The notes under the pieces: model-generated
The model's input: only the letters and a program-made list of their open reading frames with translations
The model's database searches: none
Told to the model about the DNA's origin: nothing
Shown here: piece by piece, positions 1-9,281 of the stretch
How positions within the stretch are numbered: position 1 is the first letter of the stretch
How the letters are laid out: the number at the start of each line of letters is the position of its first letter
Program-made: the position numbers and the translations under genes
From: Oceanospirillum sediminis
GTDB lineage: Bacteria > Pseudomonadota > Gammaproteobacteria > Pseudomonadales > Halomonadaceae
NCBI RefSeq assembly: GCF_014164585.1
Contig: NZ_JACJFM010000028.1
Span: 1 to 64,000 of the forward strand
Reading direction: 5' to 3'
DNA length: 64,000 nucleotides

Positions 1-48
1 ATGGTAGTGTGGGGCCTCCCCATGTGAGAGTAGGACATCATCAAGCTT
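1..48 (+). rRNA. rrf: 5S ribosomal RNA, 3' end only
   Basis: The first 48 bases read as the 3' third of a bacterial 5S rRNA: the GGTAGTGTGGGG...CCCCATGTGAGAGTAGG block is near-identical to gammaproteobacterial 5S, and the end resembles the Pseudomonas form. The 5' part lies left of the window, so an rRNA operon ends here. The exact 3' terminus is estimated from homologues. Confidence 0.9.
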
Positions 49-57
49 TAAATTAAG

Positions 58-86
58 AACCCCGGTCTCTATGGCCGGGGTTTTTT
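58..86 (+). terminator. Rho-independent terminator of the rRNA operon
   Basis: An AACCCCGG / CCGGGGTT stem with a short loop is followed directly by a run of T. It lies about 10 bases after the 5S end, as expected for the end of an rrn operon. Confidence 0.9.
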
Positions 87-156
87 CGTTGCGTTCAGAA
101 AAGCAAATTTTAAAAAGAGAAATAGAGGTATAGCCTATTTCTCTTTATTCTGTGGT

Positions 157-1197
157 TCAGATATCTGTATTTAATATTGTTTTTGAGCTTCTGCCTGGGA
201 TTTCCCGAACTAATCTAGGGAGGAGAAAGCCCGGAAGTTCCTTCTGAAGGGCTTGCCAGATCCTGATAGCTTGCTCATCGGTGACATTGAAATGACTGGC
301 ACCTTGTACTAGATCAAAAGCATGCAGATAGTAAGGCTGGATTCCTGCATCAAATAACGATTCGCTTAATGCTGCCAGTATATTTGCAGAATCATTGACT
401 TTTTTCAGTAGAACACTTTGATTTAATACCGGCATACCGGCCTGAATCAGCTTCTTAGTAGCTTCTGTCAGCAGGGGGTCAATTTCCTGTGGATGGTTGA
501 TATGAAATACCCAGACTACTTTCAGGCGACTTGCAGTCAGGATTTCTATCAGGTCGTCAGTAATACGTTGAGGGATAACCACAGGAAAACGGGTGTGAAT
601 TCGGACTCGTTTCAGATGTGTAACCTGTTCAAGGCTGTTCAGTAACTGTTTAAGCCTTAAATCACTGGTTGCAAGCGGATCTCCACCGCTCAGGATAACC
701 TCATTAATATGTGTATCCTGCTGAATGTAATCCTGTACCTGCTGAATCCGTTCTTTAGATAAAGCGTTATCCTGATAGTCGAAGTGCCTTCTGAAACAGT
801 ACCGGCAATTGACAGCACAGGCTCCGGAAGTAATCAGAAGGATTCTGCTCTTATATTTATGAATCAGTCCGGGAACAGGGTTGTTGGATTTTTCTTGCAG
901 AGGATCTGTAACATAGCCCGAAGTAGCAATAGTCTCTGCAATCTGAGGCATAACCTGAAGCAGTAACGGATCTGTTATATCTCCGGGAATGATTCTGTTC
1001 AGATAAGGTTCTGGTACACGCAGCTGAAATAGCCGGTTTCCTGATATCAGATCAGAAAGGCTTTCAGGAGGGAGTTGCAGTCGCTCGATTAATTGCTCAG
1101 GGGATAGCACACTTTCCGAAAAAAGCTGCTGCCAGCTACGATTCATATGGCTTTTCTGTGCTGGAAACTGCACAGAAGATGAAGAAACAGGTATCAT
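157..1197 (-). CDS. epmB: EF-P beta-lysylation enzyme EpmB (lysine 2,3-aminomutase family)
   Basis: Radical-SAM enzyme that isomerises L-lysine to (R)-beta-lysine, which EpmA attaches to elongation factor P. The radical-SAM cysteine cluster CAVNCRYCFRRHF is intact, followed by ILSGGDPL (SAM/PLP region). The C-terminal stretch LNQSVLLKKVND...YYLHAFDLVQGASHF is typical of KamA-like proteins. Length of about 346 residues fits EpmB (about 342) rather than longer lysine-fermentation aminomutases. The frame extends two codons further to a TTG at 1203; I chose the ATG at 1197, and an ATG at 1146 is also possible. It is divergent from efp, sharing a 74-base promoter region, the usual epmB-efp arrangement. 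Confidence 0.95.
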   Translation of the reverse strand: MIPVSSSSVQFPAQKSHMNRSWQQLFSESVLSPEQLIERLQLPPESLSDLISGNRLFQLRVPEPYLNRIIPGDITDPLLLQVMPQIAETIATSGYVTDPLQEKSNNPVPGLIHKYKSRILLITSGACAVNCRYCFRRHFDYQDNALSKERIQQVQDYIQQDTHINEVILSGGDPLATSDLRLKQLLNSLEQVTHLKRVRIHTRFPVVIPQRITDDLIEILTASRLKVVWVFHINHPQEIDPLLTEATKKLIQAGMPVLNQSVLLKKVNDSANILAALSESLFDAGIQPYYLHAFDLVQGASHFNVTDEQAIRIWQALQKELPGFLLPRLVREIPGRSSKTILNTDI

Positions 1198-1271
1198 TGG
1201 CAACCAGATTATTATCGATCAGTTACAGGCTGAATGCCTGACAGAGAATTAAGTATTTTTGGTGACATTAT

Positions 1272-1838
1272 ATGGCTAACTATTCTACCAACGAATTCCG
1301 TTCCGGTCTTAAAGTAATGCTGGATGGAGAACCTTGTTCCATTCTGGAAAATGAATACGTAAAACCAGGTAAGGGGCAGGCATTCAATCGTGTGAAACTG
1401 CGTAACCTGAATACTGGTCGTGTATGGGAGCGGACTTTCAAGTCAGGCGAGAGCCTGGAAGGCGCAGATGTCATGGAACTGGATATGGAGTATCTGTATA
1501 CCGACGGTGACTTCTGGCACTTTATGCTGACAGATGGCTCTTTTGAACAACATGGTGCTGATGAGAAAGCATTAGGGGATACCGTTAAGTGGTTGAAAGA
1601 GCAAGAAGTGTACACTGTGACGCTGTTCAATGGCGCACCGATCTCTGTTACCCCTCCAAACTTTATTGAGCTTGACGTTACTGAAACAGATCCGGGCCTG
1701 AAAGGTGATACTGCACAGGGTGGTTCTAAGCCGGCAACTCTGACAACAGGTGCCGTTGTCCGGGTTCCTCTGTTTGTTAATATTGGTGATAAGCTGAGAA
1801 TTGATACACGTACAGGCGACTATGTAAGCCGTGCATGA
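1272..1838 (+). CDS. efp: Elongation factor P
   Basis: Relieves ribosome stalling at polyproline stretches by binding near the P site. The 188-residue protein has the three beta-barrel domains of EF-P. The modification loop VKPGKGQAF carries the lysine (Lys34) that EpmA/EpmB beta-lysylate, and the C-terminal GDYVSR motif is conserved. A GGTGA Shine-Dalgarno precedes the ATG. Both partner enzymes are adjacent, so beta-lysylation is the likely modification, rather than the rhamnosylation used by Pseudomonas. Confidence 0.98.
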   Translation: MANYSTNEFRSGLKVMLDGEPCSILENEYVKPGKGQAFNRVKLRNLNTGRVWERTFKSGESLEGADVMELDMEYLYTDGDFWHFMLTDGSFEQHGADEKALGDTVKWLKEQEVYTVTLFNGAPISVTPPNFIELDVTETDPGLKGDTAQGGSKPATLTTGAVVRVPLFVNIGDKLRIDTRTGDYVSRA

Positions 1839-1851
1839 TCACTTTTCGGTA

Positions 1852-1889
1852 TAAAAAAACCGGCCTTCAATACAGGCCGGTTTTTTTTT
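1852..1889 (+). terminator. Terminator of efp
   Basis: An AACCGGCCT / AGGCCGGTT stem with a seven-base loop, preceded by an A-run and followed by nine T. The A-run on the 5' side means it could also act on the opposite strand. Confidence 0.9.
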
Positions 1890-1923
1890 GCGTATGGTTT
1901 CCCCTGACTCTGCTGGAACTTTT

Positions 1924-2895
1924 ATGAATAAACTTTGGCAACCTTCTGCACCAATAGAGAACCTGAGATTGAGGGCTGAGACGCTGAATCAGGTCCGTCA
2001 GTTTTTTTATGACAGGCATATCCTTGAAGTTGAAACCCCGATTCTGGGGCGTGGAGGCAGTACCGATCCTTATCTGGATTCTATGATAACCGTTTGCAGT
2101 GGCGGTGGCATGAGTGAATCTGTAACACTTTATCTGCAGACATCGCCTGAATTTCATATGAAACGCTTGCTGGCAGCTGGTAGTGGCCCTATTTGGCAGC
2201 TATCCCGCAGCTTCAGAAATGGAGAGGCCAGTAAGCGGCATAATCCTGAATTCTCAATGCTGGAGTGGTATCGTCCTGATTTTAATTTACAGCGGCTGAT
2301 GGCTGAAGTTCAGGAGCTTCTGGAAGTGGTTCTGGGAGAGAAAGCGGTGGGGTTTTCCCGGTACAGAGACTTGTTCAGAACCCATCTTGCTATAGATCCT
2401 TTTGACACATCTCTTGATGAACTGAGATGTCATGCTACTGACTATGCTGGCATTAATGCTTCTGATCTTGACAGAGAGAGCTGCTGTGATTTGTTGATGT
2501 CTCATGTTATTGAGCCGGAATTAGGGCAAGAAGGTTTTACATTTGTTTATGAATATCCAGCTGCTCAGGCTGCGCTGGCACGGTTAAAAAGCGATCAGGA
2601 AGGCGATTTGGTTGCTGACCGATTTGAGTGTTACTACCAGGGACTTGAACTGGCTAATGGTTACCATGAACTCTGTGACCCCCGAGAACAGAAAGAACGT
2701 TTCTCGCAGGATAATAAGATACGCCGACAATTAGGTAAGAGTACTGTGCAGGAGGATATTCTTTTATTGGAGGCATTGCATTCCGGCTTACCGGATTGTT
2801 CTGGCGTAGCATTAGGATTTGATCGCTTACTAATGCTCAGAGCTGGTATTACAGATATCAGCGAGATACTCAGCTTTGATATGAACAGAGCCTGA
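1924..2895 (+). CDS. epmA: EF-P--(R)-beta-lysine ligase EpmA
   Basis: Truncated class II lysyl-tRNA synthetase homologue (GenX/PoxA/YjeA) that ligates beta-lysine to Lys34 of EF-P. Class II motifs are visible: motif 2 around SRSFRNGE...HNPEFSMLEWYR, and motif 3 as GVALGFDRLLML near the C terminus. The anticodon-binding domain of LysS is absent, as in all EpmA proteins. I chose the ATG at 1924 (MNKLWQPSAPIENL), which aligns with E. coli EpmA (323 versus 325 residues). The TTG at 1888 lies in the T-run of the efp terminator and the ATG at 1894 adds residues without homology. Confidence 0.95.
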   Translation: MNKLWQPSAPIENLRLRAETLNQVRQFFYDRHILEVETPILGRGGSTDPYLDSMITVCSGGGMSESVTLYLQTSPEFHMKRLLAAGSGPIWQLSRSFRNGEASKRHNPEFSMLEWYRPDFNLQRLMAEVQELLEVVLGEKAVGFSRYRDLFRTHLAIDPFDTSLDELRCHATDYAGINASDLDRESCCDLLMSHVIEPELGQEGFTFVYEYPAAQAALARLKSDQEGDLVADRFECYYQGLELANGYHELCDPREQKERFSQDNKIRRQLGKSTVQEDILLLEALHSGLPDCSGVALGFDRLLMLRAGITDISEILSFDMNRA

Positions 2896-3127
2896 TATAT
2901 GGATAAGATATTAACTAAGACTATTACCTGGAGCTTTGTAGGATATATCTTACAAGCTGTTAGGAAAAAGGAAGTTTATCAGGTTGTTATTCGACCTGAA
3001 TCTATAGGTGAAAATGAAAAGTCTTTTAATTTCAAATAATTAAGAGAACACGTTTTTTTGAGAAATAACATGCCATAACTATTTCTGAAAATAGTGGTCT
3101 TTTTTCTGAGAAGGATTTTGATAAAGT

Positions 3128-3516
3128 TAAACCACGGTCAAGGACGGCAGTAAGCCAGACAAGGATTTAAGGATAGTCTGGTGTAAAGGATACATGCAGG
3201 ATTGCATGTAAGGCAGGAAAGCCAGAAAGGATAAGGATAGCCAATGGAAATGGCGAATGGAAGTCACAGGGTGTGATCAGGGATTTCAGGGAAAGGCACA
3301 TGGAGTGCTGATACAGGATGTAATTAAGAACGGATGCATGACTTGCCAGGAAGGCAGGTGAATGGATGCACAGGAGATGGACTGGAGTTGTGGCAGACAA
3401 GGATTTAATGGAGTTCAGGTCAGGGAAGCCACAAGGAAGACTCAGGATGGGTCAGCTGTCATGGACTAGATAGCAATCAGGGAATAAGGGCGGCCAGGCC
3501 GCCCTTCTGTTTTTTC
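3128..3516 (+). ncRNA. Candidate CsrB/RsmZ-family regulatory RNA (CsrA/RsmA sponge)
   Basis: No convincing gene covers 2.9-3.6 kb. By hand count this stretch has about 27 GGA triplets on the + strand, many as AGGA or CAGGAT, often in the loops of short hairpins. Examples are ACATGCA-GGAT-TGCATGT (3192-3209), CCAGAC...GTCTGG with two GGA in the loop (3155-3181), GCAC-ATGGA-GTGC (3296-3308), TACA-GGA-TGTA (3312-3322) and TGCC-AGGAA-GGCA (3344-3356). It ends in a strong terminator. This is the architecture of CsrB/CsrC/RsmZ RNAs, which sequester CsrA. The position beside fdxA matches rsmZ of Pseudomonas, which lies between rpoS and fdxA, but the length of about 390 nt is closer to E. coli CsrB. 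The 5' end is a guess; no sharp promoter was found. Confidence 0.85.
3486..3515 (+). terminator. Terminator of the CsrB/RsmZ-like RNA
   Basis: A perfect nine-base-pair stem AAGGGCGGC / GCCGCCCTT with a three-base loop, then CTG and six T. It sits at the end of the GGA-rich stretch and fixes the RNA's strand and 3' end. Confidence 0.92.
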
Positions 3517-3602
3517 AGAGGCTGATTAAATTAGCTGCCCTTATGTTCTGTATTTTCTGCTGTTATCGTTTTTGCTGAGATACTTTAACTTCTCTGCTGT
3601 AT

Positions 3603-3929
3603 TCACTTTTCTATCAGATATTTCAGTTTATCCGGTGTACCGTCCCACTGTGCCGCATCCGGTAAAGGATCTTTACGCTCTGACAGGTTTGGCCACTTCT
3701 GACTGAGTTTTTCATTCAGATCAAAAAAGTGCTCCATATCAGCTGGCAGTTCATCTTCAGAGTAAATCGCTTCAGCAGGGCAAACCGGCTCACATAGTCC
3801 ACAATCAATGCATTCATCCGGGTTGATGACCAGAAAGTTATCACCTTCATAAAAACAATCTACCGGGCATACTTCGACGCAGTCTGTGTATTTACACTGA
3901 ATACAATTATCCGTTACAACAAAAGCCAT
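3603..3929 (-). CDS. fdxA: 7Fe-8S ferredoxin FdxA
   Basis: Small electron carrier with one [3Fe-4S] and one [4Fe-4S] cluster. The cysteine patterns [17 protein letters not shown] and [12 protein letters not shown] are both present, followed by the C-terminal extension ([27 protein letters not shown]) typical of Azotobacter/Pseudomonas FdxA. The frame is open for 18 more codons upstream, but the ATG at 3929 gives the family start [17 protein letters not shown] and has a CGGAG Shine-Dalgarno eight bases before it. Length 108 residues. It follows mutS on the same strand, a conserved Pseudomonas-type order. Confidence 0.95.
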   Translation of the reverse strand: MAFVVTDNCIQCKYTDCVEVCPVDCFYEGDNFLVINPDECIDCGLCEPVCPAEAIYSEDELPADMEHFFDLNEKLSQKWPNLSERKDPLPDAAQWDGTPDKLKYLIEK

Positions 3930-4025
3930 TGGTTTTCTCCGGAAAGAAGCTGAAGGAGTAAAAGGTGCTGCATGCCCGAGCAACCGCTATTCAGATAGAT
4001 GGGGGCATGCATGTAGCAGCCCATT

Positions 4026-6599
4026 TTACGATTTCATCATCGCTTTCAGTTCATAGAGCATGTCCAGAGCCTGACGTGGTGTCATATCATCAGGATTCAG
4101 CTCATCCAGTTTTTCCAGAGCCGGTTCTGGTTCTGCTATAGCAAACATATCATTCTGTACCGGTGTATAAGCAGCCTGAGGCTCACGACACAGTTCAGCC
4201 TGATTTTCCTGTTGTTCCAGTTGCACCAGCTTATCCTGGGCCTGGCTGACAACATGAATCGGGATACCTGCCAGTTTAGCCACCTGTAAACCATAACTCT
4301 GGCTGGCTGGCCCAGGCTGAACCTTATGCATAAAGATAATGTTGTCATTATGTTCTGTTGCATTCAGATGCAGGTTGATAACGCCATCCATCTGTTCTGG
4401 CAGGCTGGTCAGTTCAAAGTAGTGCGTTGCAAACAGGGTATAGGCTCTGAGTTTCCCTGCCAGGTGAGCTGCACAGGCCCAGGCCAGAGACAAGCCGTCA
4501 AAAGTACTGGTGCCACGACCAACTTCATCCATAAGAACAAGAGAGCAGGGGGTTGCGTTATGCAGAATATTAGCTGTTTCTGTCATTTCAACCATAAAGG
4601 TAGAGCGGCCACTAGCCAGATCATCGGATGAACCGATTCGGGTGAAAATCCGATCAATAGGTCCTAGAGTTGCGCTTTCTGCGGGTACATAACATCCTGT
4701 ATGGGCCAGTAATACGATCAGAGCAATCTGACGCATGAAGGTCGATTTACCCCCCATATTCGGGCCGGTAATAATCGCCATACGCTGATCATTATTAAAT
4801 TCCAGATCATTAGGCACAAATGGCTGATCACTGACCTGTTCAACAACCGGATGTCGTCCACTTTCAATGGTGATCCCGTTATCCCGAACCAGTCTGGGAC
4901 GGTTGAAATTGAGGCTTTCGGCACGCTCAGCAAAATTATTCAGTACATCCAGCTCTGATAAAGATATTGCCAGATTCTGCAGTCCTGTCAGGTTCTGGTT
5001 TAATTGTTCCAGCAGAGCTTCATACAAGGCTTTTTCTCGTGCCAGTGCGCGGGATCGACTGCTCAGGACTTTATCTTCAAACTCTTTCAGTTCCGGGGTG
5101 ATAAAACGCTCGGCATTTTTCAGTGTCTGGCGACGGATATAATCAGCAGGCGCTTTGTCGGACTGAGCCCGACTGATTTCAATATAGTAACCGTGGACCC
5201 GGTTATAACCGACTTTAAGCGTTGACAGACCGGTTCGGCTTCTTTCCTGCTCTTCCAGCCGGATCAGATAATCCCCGGCATGTTCGCTGAGCTGGCGTAA
5301 TTCATCCAATTCGGCATCATAACCGTCAGCAATAACGCCACCATCACGAATAACTACCGGAGGATTGTCAATCACGGCTCTTTTTAGCAGATCGGCTTCA
5401 TCAGGGAAGGGAACAATGGATGAACGAAGATGATCCAGCGCGCTTTCATTAATACTGTTAAGTACTGACGACAGATCGGGTAGTTCCTGAAGAGCGTCTC
5501 TTAGTCTGGCCAGATCCCGGGGGCGGGCGCTGCGTAAAGCAACTCGTGCCAGAATACGTTCTATATCCCCGATGGCTTTCAGATGGTCGTAGATATACTG
5601 CCATTGAAAGCTTTCCTGAATTGCCTGCACACAGGACTGACGCAGATGCAGCTGATCATGGCAGCGAATCGGACGATTCAGCCAGCGTCTGAGCTGACGA
5701 CTGCCCATAGCCGTAGCTGTGTTATCCAGTACGGAAGCCAGAGTATTCTCAGTACCACCGGACAGATTGATATCTATCTCCAGGTTACGACGGCTGGCTG
5801 CATCAATCTGGATGCATTCATCACGGGATTCTGCCTGAATGGAGCGGACATGGGGCAGGCCTGTGCGTTGAGTATCTCTGACGTATTCCAGCAGACAGCC
5901 CGCTGCAGACAGAGCTACTTCCAGTTGCTGACAACCAAATCCGGCTAAATCCCGGGTTTCAAACTGGCGACAAAGCTGAGTAGTGGCGCTTTCCAGATCG
6001 AACTGCCAGGGGGGCTGCAGGCGGCATCCTTTTCTCTGGCTGACTGTTGAATCAAATTCTTCGCTTTCATCCAGCAGGAGCTCTGCCGGATCAAGACGCT
6101 GCAGTTCTGCCAGCAGAGCGCTGTGTTCACTGATTTCCTGAACAGTGAAACGACCACTGGTGACATCAAGAACAGCGAGGCCATAGATATTGTTTTTGCA
6201 GGTCAGTGCTGCGAGCAGATTGTCCCGGCGTTCATCCAGCAAGGCTTCATCGCTGACGGTTCCTGGCGTCAGTACTCTGACAACCTTACGCTCTACAGGC
6301 CCTTTGCTGGTCGCGGGATCACCGATCTGCTCACAAATCGCGACAGAATGCCCGCCTCTTACCAGGCGAGCCAGATAGTTTTCTGCAGAGTGAAAAGGGA
6401 TACCGGCCATAGGGATAGGGTTACCCCCGGATTTCCCTCTGGCGGTTAACGTGATATCCAGCAGTTGGGCGGCTTTTTTTGCATCATCAAAAAACAGCTC
6501 ATAAAAATCACCCATCCGATAAAAAACCAGTTCATTCGGATGCTGTTTTTTTATTTGCAGGTACTGCTGCATCATTGGTGTATGTTTTTCGCTGGACAC
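4026..6599 (-). CDS. mutS: DNA mismatch repair protein MutS
   Basis: Recognises mispaired bases and starts methyl-directed mismatch repair with MutL. The 857-residue protein has the N-terminal mismatch-binding motif ([12 protein letters not shown], carrying the Phe-X-Glu wedge), the connector, lever and clamp regions, and a C-terminal ATPase with Walker [10 protein letters not shown] (near residue 615) and [13 protein letters not shown]. Translation starts at GTG with an AGGA a few bases upstream, giving [13 protein letters not shown] as in E. coli. fdxA lies downstream on the same strand. Confidence 0.98.
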   Translation of the reverse strand: MSSEKHTPMMQQYLQIKKQHPNELVFYRMGDFYELFFDDAKKAAQLLDITLTARGKSGGNPIPMAGIPFHSAENYLARLVRGGHSVAICEQIGDPATSKGPVERKVVRVLTPGTVSDEALLDERRDNLLAALTCKNNIYGLAVLDVTSGRFTVQEISEHSALLAELQRLDPAELLLDESEEFDSTVSQRKGCRLQPPWQFDLESATTQLCRQFETRDLAGFGCQQLEVALSAAGCLLEYVRDTQRTGLPHVRSIQAESRDECIQIDAASRRNLEIDINLSGGTENTLASVLDNTATAMGSRQLRRWLNRPIRCHDQLHLRQSCVQAIQESFQWQYIYDHLKAIGDIERILARVALRSARPRDLARLRDALQELPDLSSVLNSINESALDHLRSSIVPFPDEADLLKRAVIDNPPVVIRDGGVIADGYDAELDELRQLSEHAGDYLIRLEEQERSRTGLSTLKVGYNRVHGYYIEISRAQSDKAPADYIRRQTLKNAERFITPELKEFEDKVLSSRSRALAREKALYEALLEQLNQNLTGLQNLAISLSELDVLNNFAERAESLNFNRPRLVRDNGITIESGRHPVVEQVSDQPFVPNDLEFNNDQRMAIITGPNMGGKSTFMRQIALIVLLAHTGCYVPAESATLGPIDRIFTRIGSSDDLASGRSTFMVEMTETANILHNATPCSLVLMDEVGRGTSTFDGLSLAWACAAHLAGKLRAYTLFATHYFELTSLPEQMDGVINLHLNATEHNDNIIFMHKVQPGPASQSYGLQVAKLAGIPIHVVSQAQDKLVQLEQQENQAELCREPQAAYTPVQNDMFAIAEPEPALEKLDELNPDDMTPRQALDMLYELKAMMKS

Positions 6600-6852
6600 G
6601 GGGGATCCTGTTTCTGGCCAATAGCTGGATTTAAAGTTGAACCGTGTATTTTACTCAATGCGCTATGAGGGTTATAGCCGGATAAGATTTTTTTTGTATC
6701 ACTGTTTTTATAAAGCAATATTCTTCAGTACAGACGTCAGCTCTGTTAACACAATGGAATAATTTCTCTCCGTTATTTTTTTCGAATATTCTTATTATCA
6801 AAGAGTTACTGAAGTTATCAATGCATCATGTTGCGGCTGCGAAAAAAAGTAT

Positions 6853-6882
6853 TTGACAGCTTTTTGTGCAGTGCACTATATT
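6853..6882 (+). promoter_or_regulatory. Sigma-70 promoter of the phasin gene
   Basis: A consensus -35 TTGACA (6853-6858) is followed after 18 bases by TATATT (6877-6882). Transcription would start near 6889, about 70 bases before the phasin ATG. A phasin-type repeat occupies most of the spacer. Confidence 0.7.
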
Positions 6883-6915
6883 TGCCTTAACGATGTTTTG
6901 TGCGGTGCAATATTT
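6862..6915 (+). promoter_or_regulatory. Paired TTTTGTGC(A/G)GTGCA repeats, candidate PhaR-type operator
   Basis: Two near-identical copies of TTTTGTGC(A/G)GTGCA followed by an AT-rich tail begin at 6862 and 6896, 34 bases apart. The first fills the promoter spacer and the second straddles the predicted start region. TGC-rich motifs of this form upstream of phasin genes are bound in other proteobacteria by PhaR, which releases DNA when PHA granules form. The assignment to PhaR is inference; no phaR gene is in the window. Confidence 0.55.
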
Positions 6916-6956
6916 TTTTTGTCCGGGATGATGCCCTTAAAGGGCAGGAGGCAGTA

Positions 6957-7313
6957 ATGAGCTTTTTCGAACAGTGGATAACAGAGTGTCAGAAAACGGC
7001 TAAGACGCTGAATGAATCAACGAATTGGCAGCCCTTAGAAGCTGTTAATGAGCTGGTTGCAGGTAAAGCAAAAATTGCAGAAAAGATGCTACAACAGCAG
7101 GCCCGTTATCTGTCCAGTTGTACTGATGAGCTGGGTCAGCATTGTGTTGCTCTGACTAAGAAAACAGATCCTGTTGCAGCAGTTGAATCCAATTACAGCT
7201 TTTTCTGCGAGCAGCAGGTTAAAGCGAACAGTCATTACCTGAATGTACTGGATCTGGCTGGTGAAGCTAAAACTCTGGTCGATCAGCAGGTCAATAAAGT
7301 TTTTGCTCGCTAA
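6957..7313 (+). CDS. Phasin family protein (PHA granule-associated)
   Basis: Small amphipathic helical protein that coats polyhydroxyalkanoate granules. The 118 residues have the Phasin_2-like pattern: MSFFEQW start, a long helical stretch rich in Glu, Ala and Gln (EAVNELVAGKAKIAEKMLQQQ), then a second helix pair. The ATG at 6957 has a GGAGG Shine-Dalgarno six bases upstream; the open frame extends further 5' without support. It stands alone, with its own promoter, operator and terminator, and no PHA synthase gene is nearby. Phasins vary greatly, so the family call is firm but the exact type is not. Confidence 0.8.
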   Translation: MSFFEQWITECQKTAKTLNESTNWQPLEAVNELVAGKAKIAEKMLQQQARYLSSCTDELGQHCVALTKKTDPVAAVESNYSFFCEQQVKANSHYLNVLDLAGEAKTLVDQQVNKVFAR

Positions 7314-7356
7314 GACTTGTTGTTCTTAAGTCTTGCAGTTGTCTGTACTGATCGCA

Positions 7357-7386
7357 TTGATCAGCAGACAACATCCTGCTGATCAA
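7357..7386. repeat. Perfect 11-bp inverted repeat after the phasin gene
   Basis: TTGATCAGCAG and CTGCTGATCAA form a perfect stem with an eight-base loop about 45 bases after the phasin stop. No T-run follows, so it is not a classic terminator. It could be an mRNA 3' stabiliser or a protein-binding palindrome. Confidence 0.6.
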
Positions 7387-7447
7387 TAATCAGTGGATTT
7401 TGTGCTTTTTGTCTGATTTAACTCCCTCCCTCTGCCAGGCAGAAAGC

Positions 7448-7476
7448 AACCCCGGGGTCATAGCCGGGGTTTTTTT
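7448..7476 (+). terminator. Terminator of the phasin gene
   Basis: An AACCCCGG / CCGGGGTT stem with an eight-base loop, then seven T. Confidence 0.9.
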
Positions 7477-7747
7477 ATCTTCATTGAAAACGCCTCATAA
7501 AGGCTGATCGCTCAATGCGGTTGAGTGGTATGACTGTGATTCAGAGTTACCGGATGACAGAGGCCCTTCGTTATGATATCGAGGCAGATATTCGCTTTCG
7601 ACAGAAATCATATGAACAGGTGAGCTTTGACGAATAGGCGGCAGCTCTGTCGTGCGATTCTCGTTGGATTCTGCGATAATATTACCCGGTTTCAGGATGC
7701 CTGACAGATGTCTGGCTGATCAATTTTAACAGTGAGATGAAGCAAAG
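7477..7747. other. Intergenic stretch before purD
   Basis: About 270 bases between the phasin terminator and purD. I see no convincing gene. One 35-codon open frame (7530-7637, +) has no recognisable family. A purD promoter must lie here, but I found no clear PurR-type operator or strong -35/-10 pair. Confidence 0.5.
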
Positions 7748-9034
7748 ATGAATGTTTTAGTCATCGGTAGTGGTGGTCGTGAGCACGCTCTGGCCTGGAA
7801 AGCAGCACAGTCTTCAAACGTCAGTAAAGTTTTTGTAGCACCGGGTAATGCCGGTACCGCAATCGAGCCGAAGCTGGAAAATGTGGCTATTGATGTGCTG
7901 GACTTTGATGGTCTGGTTGCTTTTGCAAAGGTTAATCAGATTGAACTGACTATCGTTGGCCCTGAAGCTCCTCTGGTGGAAGGCGTTGTAAACCGTTTTC
8001 AGTCAGAAGGCCTGAATATCTTCGGCCCGTCAGAAGGTGCTGCTCAGCTGGAAGGTTCTAAGGTATTCACGAAAGACTTCCTGGCGCGTCATAACATTCC
8101 CACTGCTGAATATCAGAACTTTACTGAAATTGAGCCGGCACTGACTTATCTGCGCGAAAAAGGTGCGCCGATTGTTATTAAGGCCGACGGTCTGGCTGCA
8201 GGAAAAGGCGTTATTGTTGCAATGACGCTGGAAGAAGCAGAAGATGCTGTAAAAGATATGCTGGCTGGTAATGCGTTTGGTGATGCGGGTAGCCGGGTTG
8301 TTATCGAAGAGTTCCTGGACGGTGAAGAAGCCAGTTTTATTGTGATGGTCGATGGTAAAAATGTTCTGCCAATGGCGACCAGTCAGGACCACAAGCGTAT
8401 GGGCGATAAAGACACAGGCCCGAATACGGGGGGAATGGGGGCATATTCTCCGGCGCCGGTAGTAACATCAGATATCCACAACCGTATTATGGCTGAAGTG
8501 ATTATGCCAACGGTTGAAGGTATGGCTGCTGAAGGTAATGACTACACAGGCTTCCTGTATGCTGGTCTGATGATCATGGCTGACGGCACTCCAAAAGTGA
8601 TTGAATACAACTGCCGTTTTGGTGATCCTGAGACCCAGCCGATTATGCTGCGTCTGAAGTCTGATCTGGTTGGTCTGTGCCAGTCCGCTCTGGCAGGTGG
8701 GCTGGATACAGCAGAAGCCGTCTGGGATGTTCGTCCGTCCGTTGGTGTTGTACTGGCCGCAGGTGGATATCCCGGCAGTTATAACAAAGGTGATATTATT
8801 TCTGGTATTCCAGGTGAAGAACCTGGCCTGAAGGTATTTCATGCTGGTACACAGCTGATCGATGGTCAGGTTACTACGAATGGTGGACGTGTACTGTGTG
8901 CAACGGCTTTGGGTAACAGCGTCAGTGAAGCCCAGGCCAATGCTTATAAACTGGCTGAGCAGATTAGCTGGGATGGCATGTTCCACCGTACTGATATTGG
9001 CTATCGAGCCATTGCTCGCGAGCAGGGTGAGTGA
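7748..9034 (+). CDS. purD: Phosphoribosylamine--glycine ligase (GARS)
   Basis: Second step of de novo purine synthesis: ATP-dependent joining of glycine to phosphoribosylamine. The 428-residue ATP-grasp enzyme starts MNVLVIGSGGREHALAWK. It contains KADGLAAGKGVIVA (ATP binding), the MGDKDTGPNTGGMGAYSPAP loop and EYNCRFGDPETQ (metal-binding Glu/Asn). In many gammaproteobacteria purD follows purH directly; here purH lies about 50 kb away and purD has its own terminator. Confidence 0.97.
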   Translation: MNVLVIGSGGREHALAWKAAQSSNVSKVFVAPGNAGTAIEPKLENVAIDVLDFDGLVAFAKVNQIELTIVGPEAPLVEGVVNRFQSEGLNIFGPSEGAAQLEGSKVFTKDFLARHNIPTAEYQNFTEIEPALTYLREKGAPIVIKADGLAAGKGVIVAMTLEEAEDAVKDMLAGNAFGDAGSRVVIEEFLDGEEASFIVMVDGKNVLPMATSQDHKRMGDKDTGPNTGGMGAYSPAPVVTSDIHNRIMAEVIMPTVEGMAAEGNDYTGFLYAGLMIMADGTPKVIEYNCRFGDPETQPIMLRLKSDLVGLCQSALAGGLDTAEAVWDVRPSVGVVLAAGGYPGSYNKGDIISGIPGEEPGLKVFHAGTQLIDGQVTTNGGRVLCATALGNSVSEAQANAYKLAEQISWDGMFHRTDIGYRAIAREQGE

Positions 9035-9115
9035 TATCTGAAGCCGGACAGGTGATGTTTCTGATATAGCCTGTAAACAGACAGACTATGGTTCAATAAC
9101 CTGCACTGGTGAGCT

Positions 9116-9147
9116 AAAGCCGGAGTTTTCTCCGGCTTTATCGTTTT
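9116..9147 (+). terminator. Terminator of purD
   Basis: A ten-base-pair stem AAAGCCGGAG / CTCCGGCTTT with a TTTT loop, followed by ATCGTTTT. Confidence 0.85.
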
Positions 9148-9281
9148 GTATCCGATGACTGATCGGACCGCTGAATATTGAAAGAGAGTTTCTGAAAAAG
9201 TGCTTACAAACAGTTCTGCTGGTTAGCTGAATCTGAAGCGTAACCGCTTTTTCAGAACCTCCCGGATTGAGGAATAATAAT

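Noticed and set aside
2899-3039. 46-codon open frame four bases after epmA (MDKILTKTITWSFVGYILQ...)
   Set aside because: It opens directly after epmA with no clear Shine-Dalgarno and no family I know. It might be a small protein, but it could equally be chance in AT-rich DNA before the regulatory RNA.
3167-3400. 77-codon minus-strand frame across the GGA-rich RNA
   Set aside because: It is a by-product of the GGA/TCC bias (rich in Ser, Pro, Leu and His), not a protein; the opposite strand has the RNA hairpins and terminator.
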